From Aerolutibacter ruishenii (GTDB lineage: Bacteria > Pseudomonadota > Gammaproteobacteria > Xanthomonadales > Xanthomonadaceae), in the NCBI RefSeq assembly GCF_007830115.1, contig NZ_VLKP01000002.1, positions 62,001-126,000 on the forward strand: 64,000 bases of DNA, in the 5' to 3' direction. The notes beneath the pieces are model-generated. The model saw nothing but the letters and a program-made list of their open reading frames with translations. It searched no databases and had not been told where the DNA came from. A program made the translations under genes and the position numbers. Shown here in pieces: positions 55,550 through 63,889 of this stretch. Numbering within the stretch: position 1 is the first letter of the stretch; the number at the start of each line of letters is the position of its first letter.

Positions 55550-56569
55550 TCAACGCACGTACGGGCTTTCCACGTTCTTGCGCCGTTCGCGCTCGCGCTG
55601 GTCGAAGAAGCGCAACGCCTTCTCCTCGGTCATCTGGAACTTCGGCGCCACGTGCGGCAGCAGCAGGCGGAGCCACGCATGGTCCACGCGTTGCGCCTCT
55701 TCCGGACAGCGCTCGGCGCGACCCGCCGGCAGGTCGCCGTCGGTGACGATGTACAGGTACTTGCCCGGGTCGCGACCGTAGATCAGGCACTGCAGGTTGA
55801 AGTAGCGCTGCTCGCCCAGCGCATGCTCGTCGGCATAGGCGTCGAGGTTGTATTGGCCCTGCGCGCGCTGCAGGAACCAGTGCGCGGCCATGCGCAGGTT
55901 CTCGGTGACCTGGCGCGGCGACTCGTCCACGCTGGCGAACTTCTGCATCAGCATCACCGCCAGTTGGTCCACCGCATCCTCTTCGCGGCCGGTGGTGGGC
56001 AGGTCGAGCAGGCGGATCAGCGCGTGGCCGGTTTCGTGCAGCAGGATGAAGCGCAGGTTGGCCAGCACGTACTGGTGCGGGAACTCCTCCTCCAGCGTGC
56101 CGGCCGCCTTCATCGCCTCGGCCTGCTTGGTGAGCACCTGGATGGTCTCGTAGCACAGCACCACCTCGTTGGTGGCGGGCGCGTAGAACGCATCCGGGCT
56201 CTTGCATTCGGCGGTCACGAACTTGATCGATGCGGGCAGCATGAACAGGCCGTCGATGGCCTTGATCTCGTGCAGCTTCTGCAGGAAGTTGCCCTCGCTG
56301 GCGGCCTGGTAGATCGGCTGCAGCGCCTCGGACTTGGGCGGCACGTACTCGTAGGTGAAGTTGGTGCCGGCCTCGGTCTTGGCCGACGCGCGCTGCAAGG
56401 CGGGATTCCCGCCGGCCCGGTCGAACGACGCCACGGTCACCGGCACGCGGGCCGTCACCACCGCGGGTGCGGGCGCGGGACGCATGCGGTCCCAGGTCGC
56501 ATGCCCCAGCGCACCCGCGAGCACGCCGACGATGGCCGCGGTCAGGATGCCGATGTACTTGGGCCGCAC
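55550..56569 (-). CDS. DUF4344 zinc metallopeptidase, membrane-anchored
   Basis: A 339-residue protein with one N-terminal membrane helix (about 5-25) and a Pro-rich linker. The catalytic motif is LLHETGHALI with HETGH at 178-182. Upstream of it are NEVVLCYETIQVL and a helical segment; downstream are EDAVDQLAVMLM and ADEHALGEQRYFNL, which carry the further acidic residues of this DUF4344 family. The start is a GTG at 56569 with GGGAGAAGG upstream; longer frames lie over non-homologous DNA. Substrates are unknown. Confidence 0.85.
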   Translation of the reverse strand: MRPKYIGILTAAIVGVLAGALGHATWDRMRPAPAPAVVTARVPVTVASFDRAGGNPALQRASAKTEAGTNFTYEYVPPKSEALQPIYQAASEGNFLQKLHEIKAIDGLFMLPASIKFVTAECKSPDAFYAPATNEVVLCYETIQVLTKQAEAMKAAGTLEEEFPHQYVLANLRFILLHETGHALIRLLDLPTTGREEDAVDQLAVMLMQKFASVDESPRQVTENLRMAAHWFLQRAQGQYNLDAYADEHALGEQRYFNLQCLIYGRDPGKYLYIVTDGDLPAGRAERCPEEAQRVDHAWLRLLLPHVAPKFQMTEEKALRFFDQRERERRKNVESPYVR

Positions 56570-56689
56570 GTGCCTTCTCCCCTGGCGGGACTGGTGCGTG
56601 GCGCTGCACGCGTTGCAGGAAACGATGCTGGAGCCTGCGACGTGAAGCAAGTGGCCCGGCGCCATCACCCCGGGCCTTGGCCCATGGCG

Positions 56690-58192
56690 TCAGTCCTGCA
56701 GGAAAGGATGCGTGCGCGCGCTGAACCGGCTCCACGAACCCCGCAAGGCCGCCAGTGTCGCCAGCGCCACCAAGGCGCACAGCAGGAACGCGACGGCACC
56801 CGGACTTCGTTCCGGATGGGGGCCGTACACGACCAGGCAGACCGTCGTCAGCAGCAGCGCCGCGCCCAGGAGCAGCAGCGGCCACCAGTGCATCAGGGGC
56901 TGCCCGGCCAGTGGCCGCAGGCAGGCCATGGCCGTGGTCAGCGCCAGCACCACCAGGCAGGAGACGAGCAGCAGCAGGCCGGTCGAAGGGAGGCCGACCA
57001 GCGCCGCGGCACCCAGCAGTACGCCGCCGATCAGCCCCCACGCACGCAAGGGAGCGTATGCAACGGCCCGCAACAGCAGGGCCCTACGGGCGTGGGCCGT
57101 GTCGCCCCAGCCGGGCAGCAACGCCAACTCGGCGAGCTCGCCCGCGCTGGCCCGCCGCATCTGTTCCAGTCGCCAGGCGTACATCGACACCATCACGATC
57201 ACGCCGCCGCCCACACCACCAATGAGCCCCCCGACCATGCCGGACTGCACCAGCCTGGAGCCGTCGTCGGGGACGGCACCGAGCGCCATCACCAGGAACA
57301 GGCCCGCGATCAGCACGAGTTGCAGCCACCGCTGGCGGGCGTGCAGGGGCGCGAACGGGTTGCCCAGCCAGATGCGCATCGCGTGCGGGGGTTGTGCCGG
57401 GCCGGCCGTGGCCTTGCCCGACGGCCACAGCCATTCCGGCAGGTGCGCCCGCCACAGGTTGGGGTCCGCATCCACGCCCGTCATCCACAGCATGGGGCCG
57501 CGCTGGGCGGCGATCAGCGGGCGGCCCCACGGCGAGGCGTGGGCGGCCTTGCCGGCGGCAACCACCACCCGCCACCGCCAGATCGCCAGCAGGGACAGGC
57601 CCAGCAGCAGCCACGGCAGGTCGGCCCGCCCGGGGTGGAAGTCCAGGCTCGTCCAGAGCCCCGGACCAAACTGCGTGGTCAGCGCCTTCTTCAACAGCAC
57701 CAGCACCAGCGGGGTGAAGCTGAGCGCGGTGTACGCGCCGACCGGCAACAGCGCCAACGACAGGCCCGACAGTGCTCCGACCAGCAGCACCTGCAGCGCG
57801 AAGCCCGGTGACGCGCCCAAGGCGGCCAGACCCAGGGCCGGCACCAGCACCGAGGCGAGCAGGGCGACCCCGAGCGCATGGGGCAGGTCCCGAACCAGCG
57901 CGGGCACGTGGGCCTCCCTCGCCTCGATATGGAGCAGGGCCAGCCGGGCGAACCAGAGTGCCCAAACGACGGCCGTCGCCATCCCGACGATGGCGACCAG
58001 CGCCACCAGGCCGCGTTCCGGCCGGCGGGCGATCTGGGAGAGCAGCACACCCAGCGCGGCGAGCAGTGCGTACAGCAGCATCGCCAGCCCGCGGCCGTGG
58101 CTACCGTGGCTGGCCTGCAGCAGGGCAAGGCCACGCATCCATGCACCGCCGCCCTGGCGGCCACTCGTTCCTTCGACAGGCGGCGCGTTCAT
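56690..58192 (-). CDS. ABC-type integral membrane protein of the GntR/ABC operon
   Basis: A 500-residue protein with about ten to twelve hydrophobic helices and a long cytoplasmic part around residues 200-280. It has no recognisable solute-binding motif and looks like the permease of an ABC-2-type exporter. The upstream ATPase overlaps its start by 4 bases (ATGA). Similar membrane proteins accompany YtrA-type regulators and their ATPases in Gram-positive and Xanthomonadaceae genomes. The substrate cannot be predicted. Confidence 0.8.
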   Translation of the reverse strand: MNAPPVEGTSGRQGGGAWMRGLALLQASHGSHGRGLAMLLYALLAALGVLLSQIARRPERGLVALVAIVGMATAVVWALWFARLALLHIEAREAHVPALVRDLPHALGVALLASVLVPALGLAALGASPGFALQVLLVGALSGLSLALLPVGAYTALSFTPLVLVLLKKALTTQFGPGLWTSLDFHPGRADLPWLLLGLSLLAIWRWRVVVAAGKAAHASPWGRPLIAAQRGPMLWMTGVDADPNLWRAHLPEWLWPSGKATAGPAQPPHAMRIWLGNPFAPLHARQRWLQLVLIAGLFLVMALGAVPDDGSRLVQSGMVGGLIGGVGGGVIVMVSMYAWRLEQMRRASAGELAELALLPGWGDTAHARRALLLRAVAYAPLRAWGLIGGVLLGAAALVGLPSTGLLLLVSCLVVLALTTAMACLRPLAGQPLMHWWPLLLLGAALLLTTVCLVVYGPHPERSPGAVAFLLCALVALATLAALRGSWSRFSARTHPFLQD

Positions 58193-59127
58193 CCCGCCAC
58201 CTCGACGAACAGGTCTTCCAGCGAAAGACTTTCGCGTTGCACGCCCGGGGCGTGGACCAGCGACGGCCAGGGGGCGCCTTCCTCGCGCACCAGCACCACG
58301 CTGATGCCACCGTAGGGGTGCTGGCGACGAGCCACCTCGCCCGGCACCCGCCCGACCAGCTGGTCGGCGGCATGGCGCGGGACGTGCAGGCGCATGTGGC
58401 GCTCCTTCAGGCCGTCCAGTTCGCTGTGCAGCAGCACGCGGCCCTCGTGCATGAAGGCCACGTGCGAGGCGACGCGCTCCAGGTCGGAAACGATGTGGGT
58501 GGAGAACAGCACCGTGGTGCCGAACTCGCCGGCGCGCGTTGCGATCTCGCGCAGCAGGTCGCGGCGTGCGACGGGGTCGAGCGCGGCGGCGGGTTCGTCA
58601 AGCACCAGCAGCTCGGGGCGCATGGCCAGCGCACGCACGATCGCCACGCGCTGGCGTTCGCCCGGCGAGAGCTTGGCCAGCAGGCGGTTGCGCGGCAGTT
58701 GCCAGCGTTCAAGCGTGGTGTTGACGAAGTCGTGATCCCAGCGCGGATAGAAGCGGCCGACGAAATCGAGCATGTCGCCCACCTTCAGCCATGCCAGCGC
58801 CTCCGGTTGCTGCGGCACGTAGCCCAGTCGCGCCTTGCTGGCGTCGTCCAGCGCCAACGCGGACCGGCCCCAGACCCGCGCTTCGCCGGCATCGGGCTGG
58901 ATCAGGCCCAGCAAGGCACGGATCAACGTGGACTTGCCGGCGCCATTGCGGCCGATCAGGCCCAGCACCGTGCCCGGCGCCAGCGTCAGCGTCAGCCGGT
59001 CCAGCACGTGACGCCCTTCGTACACCTTGAGCAGGCCGTCCGCGACCAAGGGCGGCGGGCCGCCGTCCCCCGCCCTGGCCTCGTCGTCGATGTCCCCTTG
59101 TCCCCGTCCCTGCAGCATCGCGTTCAT
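58189..59127 (-). CDS. ABC transporter ATP-binding protein
   Basis: A 312-residue ATPase. Walker A is GRNGAGKST (59-67), the signature LSPGERQRVAIVRAL and Walker B LLVLDEPAAALD, followed by the H-loop FSTHIVSD. An N-terminal extension of about 25 residues is charged and probably disordered. The C-terminal 90 residues after the ATPase core resemble the tail seen on export ATPases. It overlaps the regulator gene upstream and the permease gene downstream (ATGA at both joins), so the three are one translational unit. Confidence 0.93.
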   Translation of the reverse strand: MNAMLQGRGQGDIDDEARAGDGGPPPLVADGLLKVYEGRHVLDRLTLTLAPGTVLGLIGRNGAGKSTLIRALLGLIQPDAGEARVWGRSALALDDASKARLGYVPQQPEALAWLKVGDMLDFVGRFYPRWDHDFVNTTLERWQLPRNRLLAKLSPGERQRVAIVRALAMRPELLVLDEPAAALDPVARRDLLREIATRAGEFGTTVLFSTHIVSDLERVASHVAFMHEGRVLLHSELDGLKERHMRLHVPRHAADQLVGRVPGEVARRQHPYGGISVVLVREEGAPWPSLVHAPGVQRESLSLEDLFVEVAG

Positions 59128-59516
59128 TCGTGTTCCTCCTGCATCCGTTGCGAAAGGCGGGCGAGCACCTCGTCCGGCCCCAGTTCAAGTTCCCGTGCCT
59201 GCCGGGCCACCGCATCCAGCGCGGGGTCGAGCAGGGCCCAGCGGTGACCCGCGCCAGCCGCGTGCGGGGCACGTGCGGCGACCGCCATCCCCTTGCCGCG
59301 AAGGCGTTCCAACACGCCTTCGATCTCCAGCTGGCTGTAGGCCTTGGACACCGTCATCGGGTTGATGGCGTGGGCGGCGGCCACTTCGCGCACCGAGGGC
59401 AGCGTCGCACCGCGTGCGAGCTGGCCGCCCGCCACCATCCGCCGGATCTGCTCGGCAATCTGGCGGTAGATGGGCTCCGGCGAGGCCGGATGGATGTGCA
59501 GCAGCGTTGCGTCCAT
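59124..59516 (-). CDS. GntR-family regulator, YtrA subfamily
   Basis: A 130-residue repressor-type protein: winged helix-turn-helix GATLPSVREVAAAHAINPMTVSKAYSQLEIEGVLERLRGKG at about 48-87, and a short C-terminal helical part without an effector domain, as in YtrA. It should control its own operon. The ATG at 59516 lies seven bases after the -10 of a strong promoter overlapping a palindrome, so the message is probably leaderless. Confidence 0.93.
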   Translation of the reverse strand: MDATLLHIHPASPEPIYRQIAEQIRRMVAGGQLARGATLPSVREVAAAHAINPMTVSKAYSQLEIEGVLERLRGKGMAVAARAPHAAGAGHRWALLDPALDAVARQARELELGPDEVLARLSQRMQEEHE

Positions 59517-59517
59517 G

Positions 59518-59552
59518 TGTATTACTACAACAATACAGTTGACTGGAGTCAA
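59518..59552 (-). promoter_or_regulatory. Promoter and palindromic operator of the GntR/ABC operon
   Basis: On the reverse strand TTGACT (59547-59552) and TGTAGT (59524-59529) are 17 bases apart. The palindrome TGTATT-N8-AATACA (59518-59537) covers the -10 and the end of the spacer, so bound regulator would block polymerase. The predicted start falls at or one base before the ATG. Confidence 0.75.
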
Positions 59553-59624
59553 GGGTCCTGTGCCCGTTCATCGTGGCCCGATTGGCGTTAGGCTGGTCGC
59601 CCGCCCTGGAAGGAACCGACCTGC

Positions 59625-60506
59625 ATGAAAGCGCTGCTGCTTGCCACCGTGATTCCGCTGCTTGCCGCCTGCGCCCACGACCCCGGCACCACCGTCTCGG
59701 CGGCCGGCCTGTCCGGCGAAGGCGCCAACCCCGCGACTGCGGCAACGGATGCGGCGCTGGAGGCCGCGATTGCCGGCGCCTGGCGCGATCCGGCCAATGT
59801 GGCGCGCGACGCCTACCGCCATCCGGCGCAGACCCTGCGTTTCTTCGGCGTGACACCGTCCAGCCGGGTCATCGAAATCACGCCCGGCGGCGGCTGGTAC
59901 ACCGAGATCCTGGCCCCATACCTGCGCGAGCGTGGCCACCTGGTCGCGGCGCTGGCGGTGGCCGGCCCGGCGCAGTCCGAAGGCACGCGCAATTACCTGG
60001 CCAAGGGCAACGCCAACTTCCGCGCCAAGCTCGCGGCCGACCCGTCGCGTTACGACACGGTCGAAGTGCGCGAGTTCAGCGTGCCGCAGCCCACGCTGGG
60101 CGCGGACGGCAGCGCCGACGTGGTCCTGACCTTCCGCAACGTGCACAACTGGACCGGCTGGGGCAGCGACCAGGCGATGTTCGATGCGTTCTTCCGCGTG
60201 CTCAAGCCCGGCGGCGTGCTGGGCGTGGTCGACCATCGCGCCAGGCCCGGCACCTCGATCGAGGCGATGAAGAAATCGGGGTACCTGACCGAGGCCCACG
60301 TACTGGAACTGGCGCAGCGCGCCGGGTTCGTGCTGGAGGAACGCAGCGAGGTCAACGCCAACCCGCGCGACAGTGCAGACTACCCCAACGGCGTGTGGAC
60401 GCTGCCGCCGAGCAACCGCCACGACCCGGAGGACGCGCAGATGTACCGCTCCATCGGCGAGAGCGACCGGATGACGTTGCGGTTCCGGAAATCCGCCCGC
60501 GACTGA
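59625..60506 (+). CDS. Methyltransferase-like lipoprotein (COG4798 type)
   Basis: A 293-residue protein with a lipoprotein signal: lipobox LAAC (Cys16). The body resembles a class I SAM-dependent methyltransferase: motif I VIEITPGGGWYTEIL (around 83-97), the ADVVLTFRNVHNW segment and LKPGGVLGVVDHR. Such proteins with signal peptides occur in proteobacteria; SAM is not thought to be available outside the cytoplasm, so the function is open. A Shine-Dalgarno GGAAGGA precedes the ATG. It is divergent from the GntR gene across 108 bases. Confidence 0.82.
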   Translation: MKALLLATVIPLLAACAHDPGTTVSAAGLSGEGANPATAATDAALEAAIAGAWRDPANVARDAYRHPAQTLRFFGVTPSSRVIEITPGGGWYTEILAPYLRERGHLVAALAVAGPAQSEGTRNYLAKGNANFRAKLAADPSRYDTVEVREFSVPQPTLGADGSADVVLTFRNVHNWTGWGSDQAMFDAFFRVLKPGGVLGVVDHRARPGTSIEAMKKSGYLTEAHVLELAQRAGFVLEERSEVNANPRDSADYPNGVWTLPPSNRHDPEDAQMYRSIGESDRMTLRFRKSARD

Positions 60507-60577
60507 CGATCCGCCACGGCAGCGACCGCGCCGCGCGCGCGGCTGTCACCACCAGGCAGCCCGCGCTTTCCACCCCC

Positions 60578-61144
60578 ATGCTCATCGCCTTCAACAAACC
60601 CTACGGCGTCCTATGCCAGTTCACCGACCGCAGCATGCCGCCACGCCCCACCCTGGCCGGCTTCGGCCTGCCAGCGGACGTGTACGCCGCCGGCCGCCTC
60701 GACCATGACAGCGAGGGCCTGCTGCTGCTCACCGACGACGGCGACCTGGCCCATCGCCTGACCGACCCGCGACACAAACAACCCAAGACCTACTGGGTGC
60801 AGGTGGAAGGCGACCCGGCCGAAGACGCGCTCGAGGCGCTGCGCCACGGGGTGACGCTCAACGACGGCCCGACCCGTCCCGCCGAGGTGCGCCGCATCGA
60901 CGCACCGGCGCTGTGGCCGCGCGATCCACCGGTGCGCTTCCGCAAGACCGTCCCCGATGCCTGGCTGGAAATCACCATCGGCGAAGGACGCAACCGCCAG
61001 GTACGGCGCATGACCGCGGCGGTGGGCCTGCCCACGCTGCGGCTGGTGCGGGTGGCGATCGGTCCGTATCGGCTGGGTGAGCTCGCGCCCGGCACGTGGC
61101 ACGCGGTGGAAACGGGGCGCTCAGCGCGTCCCGGGCGGCGCTGA
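60578..61144 (+). CDS. rluE: 23S rRNA pseudouridine synthase RluE-like
   Basis: A 188-residue RsuA-family enzyme that isomerises a uridine in 23S rRNA. The catalytic motif is GRLDHDSEGLLLLT with Asp42. IAFNKPYGVLCQFTD at the start and GRNRQVRRMTAAVGLPTLRLVRVAIGPY are typical RluE features, and there is no S4 domain. The last 24 bases overlap the 3' end of the DMT transporter gene on the other strand. The ATG at 60578 was chosen because it is where conservation begins. Confidence 0.93.
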   Translation: MLIAFNKPYGVLCQFTDRSMPPRPTLAGFGLPADVYAAGRLDHDSEGLLLLTDDGDLAHRLTDPRHKQPKTYWVQVEGDPAEDALEALRHGVTLNDGPTRPAEVRRIDAPALWPRDPPVRFRKTVPDAWLEITIGEGRNRQVRRMTAAVGLPTLRLVRVAIGPYRLGELAPGTWHAVETGRSARPGRR

Positions 61145-62095
61145 CGGCGCGATCGGCACCGAGTTGGCGCCCGCGCGGGTCAGCAGCAACACCGCGCCCA
61201 GCACCACCGCCGTGCCCAGCAGTTGCAGCGCGGTGATGCGTTCGCCCAGCAGCCAGCCGCCGAGGAACACCAGCGACACCGGCCCCAGCGCCGACAGCTG
61301 CGCGGCCGTGCCCGCCCCCAGCCGCGCCACCGCCCCCATGGTGAAGGTGACCGGCAGGAACGTGCACAGCACCGCGTTCACCAGCGCCAACCCGTACGCT
61401 TCGACGGGCCACGACAACAACCGCGCCGGTTCCCGCGCCAGCAGGTAATGCACCGCGGTGGCTGCGCTCGACACGGTCATCGCGTAGGCCACCAGCCGCA
61501 GCGAACCGATGCGCCGGATCAACTGCCCCGACATCGCCAGGTACAGCGCGTAGCTGAATGCTGCCGCGAGCACCAGCAGGCTGCCGCGCACCATGTGCGG
61601 GCCCTCCATGTGCAGGTTCTCGACAAACACCAGCGCCACGCCGGCGTAGCTGACCGCCATCGCGATCCATTCGCGGCGACTGACCCGGCGCCCGAACGCC
61701 AGCAGGCCGATCAGCACCACGAAGGTGGGGTTGAGGAACAGGATCAGCCGCTCCATCGACACCGGCACGTACTGCAGGCCCCAGAAATCCAGCAGGCTGG
61801 ACAGGTAGTAGCCCAGCACGCCCAGCACCAGCACCTGCGCCCATTCGCGGCGGTTGAGCGGGGTGCGGTTGCCGCGCAGGTGCTCGCGCAGGCCCAGGCC
61901 GAGGAACAGCGGCAACGAGAGCGCCATGCGCAACGCCATCACGTCCAGCGCATCCAGCCCGTAGCGGAACTGGAACTTGGCGAGGATCGCCTTGGCCGAG
62001 AAAAGCACCGCACCGGTGGCCCCCAACAGGAGACCCACCCGTCGCGCCCGCGCCGGCGAAACGGCCAACGCGGTCACGGCCCCGCCACCGGGCAT
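61121..62095 (-). CDS. DMT-superfamily (EamA) transporter
   Basis: A 324-residue inner-membrane protein with ten predicted helices in two EamA halves. Conserved-looking parts are GAVLFSAKAILAKFQFRYGLDAL in the first helix, LGYYLSSLLDFWGLQYVPVSMERLILFLNPTFVVLIG, and LGPVSLVFLGGWLLGERITALQLLGTAVVLGAVLLL in the second half. Drug/metabolite transporters of this kind usually export amino acids or small metabolites. It converges on rluE with overlap. An alternative GTG start lies six codons in. Confidence 0.9.
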   Translation of the reverse strand: MPGGGAVTALAVSPARARRVGLLLGATGAVLFSAKAILAKFQFRYGLDALDVMALRMALSLPLFLGLGLREHLRGNRTPLNRREWAQVLVLGVLGYYLSSLLDFWGLQYVPVSMERLILFLNPTFVVLIGLLAFGRRVSRREWIAMAVSYAGVALVFVENLHMEGPHMVRGSLLVLAAAFSYALYLAMSGQLIRRIGSLRLVAYAMTVSSAATAVHYLLAREPARLLSWPVEAYGLALVNAVLCTFLPVTFTMGAVARLGAGTAAQLSALGPVSLVFLGGWLLGERITALQLLGTAVVLGAVLLLTRAGANSVPIAPSAPPGTR

Positions 62096-62320
62096 CGATG
62101 CAGCATGGGCACACTGGCGATGGTCATCGCGGGATCCTGAACCGGGGTCGCCTAGGATGCGGCCCAACCCGGTGCGTGGCCAGTCGCCAGGGGTCGGATA
62201 CCGGTGCGATGGGGGGGCTGAACCAACGGCCTGCCACATGCGCCGACTTTTGTTAACGTGGCGCCTCTGGGTGCTAACCACTGATTGGCATTCCGCCGGT
62301 CGCTCACGTCCAGGGAAAGC

Positions 62321-63412
62321 ATGGGCAACGCCATTCCGACCGCTCGCGTCCTCGTTGTCGATGACCAGCCGGCCAACCTGCGTGTGGTCAGCATGCTGCT
62401 GGCACGCCAGTCGTTCGAGGTCATCACCGCCGCAAGCGGCGAGGAGGCCCTGGACCGCTTCGAGGAAAAGCCACCGGACCTGGTGCTGCTGGACATGATG
62501 ATGCCCGGCATGGACGGGTTCGAAGTGCTGTCCGGCCTGCGCGAACGCCGCCATCCCTTCGACGTGCCGGTGGTGTTCGTCACCGCCGCGCAGGACCGGG
62601 ACCTGCTGTTGCGTGCGTTCGAAGCCGGCGCGGTGGATTACGTGACCAAGCCGTTCCTGCCCGAGGAACTGCTGGCGCGCGTCAATGCGCACGTCGGCCT
62701 CAAGTTGACCCGCGACCGGCTTGCACGCGTGGCACGCGAGCGCGAGGAGCTGGTCAACCTCGTCGCACATGATCTCAAGAACCCGTTGAGCAGCGTGCTG
62801 TTCGCCAGCGACATCCTGATGCAGGAAGGGGTCAAGCCTGAACGTGTGCCGCGCTACGTGCGGATGATCCACGAGAGCGCGCAGGACGCGCTGGGCTACA
62901 TCCGGGAATACCTGGAAAGCCGCGCGCGCGGCGGGGTCAACCCGCACGCGGACGCCAGGGCCGACCTGGGCACCACGCTGGATTGGCTGATGCAGCGCTA
63001 TGAAATGCAGTTGGAGGCGCGGGGGATCGCACCGACGGTGGTCCCGCCTGCGGAACCCGCGCAGGTGGCCATCGACGAACGCGTGCTGCGCCAGGTCTGC
63101 GAGAACCTCGTGACCAACGCGATGAAATACGCCGCCAACGCACCGCTGACCCTGGCAGCGCAGCGCGGCGCACCTGGCTTCTGGCGGCTGGTGGTGGCCG
63201 ACCGCGGGCCGGGAATTCCCGCGTCCCGGCAGCGCGAGTTGTTCAAGCCTTTCACCCGGTTGCAGGCCGACCCCAAGGATACGATCTCCAGCGGGCTGGG
63301 CCTGTCGCTGGCCAAGCAGATCGTCGAATCCGCCGGCGGCCAACTCTGGCACGAGGCGCGGACCCGGGGCGGATCACGCTTCGTGATCGAACTGCCGGAA
63401 GCGGCGCCATGA
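62321..63412 (+). CDS. Receiver-histidine kinase fusion (REC-HisKA-HATPase)
   Basis: A 363-residue cytoplasmic signalling protein. The N-terminal receiver has the acidic pair DD (14-15), phospho-acceptor Asp58 in LVLLDMMMPGMDG and the conserved Lys in DYVTKPF (Lys110). It is joined through a short helix to a HisKA domain with His150 in LVAHDLKNPLSS. The HATPase domain follows, with the N-box ENLVTNAMKYA, DRGPGIP (G1) and GLGLSLAKQIVES (G2). There is no membrane span or sensor domain, so input probably arrives by phosphorylation of Asp58. It stands alone; the output partner is not nearby. The ATG at 62321 follows AGGGAA. Confidence 0.93.
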   Translation: MGNAIPTARVLVVDDQPANLRVVSMLLARQSFEVITAASGEEALDRFEEKPPDLVLLDMMMPGMDGFEVLSGLRERRHPFDVPVVFVTAAQDRDLLLRAFEAGAVDYVTKPFLPEELLARVNAHVGLKLTRDRLARVAREREELVNLVAHDLKNPLSSVLFASDILMQEGVKPERVPRYVRMIHESAQDALGYIREYLESRARGGVNPHADARADLGTTLDWLMQRYEMQLEARGIAPTVVPPAEPAQVAIDERVLRQVCENLVTNAMKYAANAPLTLAAQRGAPGFWRLVVADRGPGIPASRQRELFKPFTRLQADPKDTISSGLGLSLAKQIVESAGGQLWHEARTRGGSRFVIELPEAAP

Positions 63413-63532
63413 TCTGGCCGACGACACCCCGACGGACCTGATACCTGCCTGATCCTGGTCGGCGAACGCCGGTACGGCCGCATTCGATGCCGGCCTGGGC
63501 GCAGCGGCGGACAGGCCCTTCGCGGCGATCAG

Positions 63533-63889
63533 TTACGCTTGGTCACTGCCACCGTCATCGCGACTGCGCGCCGTGCTGCGCTGCTTGCGGGCACTCTTCT
63601 TCGCTTCGACACGGCGCGCGGTGCCCTCGATCGGCGCGTTGGCCTCGGCCTCGCGCGCCTTGCGGCGGGCGGCGTACCAGAGCAGACCGACACCGGCGAC
63701 GGTGGCCACGGCAACGAACGGGTGACGGCGCACCATCGTGGTCGCCACGCGCGCACCGCCCTTCAGCGCGCCGAGCTTGGCGCCGGTCTGCAGCCACTTG
63801 TCCGCGGCAGGCAGCGCGTGCTTGAGGCCATCGCCCACGGCGTTGGCCAGGCCCAGGGCACGGTCGGGGAGGGTATGCAGGGCGTTCAC
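63533..63889 (-). CDS. Small membrane protein, DUF883/YqjD-like
   Basis: A 118-residue protein: a helical first half, one membrane span (about 55-75, RRHPFVAVATVAGVGLLWYAARR) and a long, very basic tail. The span resembles the C-terminal helix of the YqjD/ElaB family that associates with ribosomes, but here about 45 charged residues follow it. The GTG at 63889 was chosen because GGAG lies nine bases upstream; a TTG 15 bases further out, sometimes taken as the start, would place that GGAG inside the coding region. Confidence 0.7.
   Translation of the reverse strand: MNALHTLPDRALGLANAVGDGLKHALPAADKWLQTGAKLGALKGGARVATTMVRRHPFVAVATVAGVGLLWYAARRKAREAEANAPIEGTARRVEAKKSARKQRSTARSRDDGGSDQA

Noticed and set aside
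61121-63352. Single 743-codon reading frame joining the DMT transporter to upstream sequence
   Set aside because: Only the last 324 codons have EamA helices; the part before lies antisense to the receiver-kinase gene.
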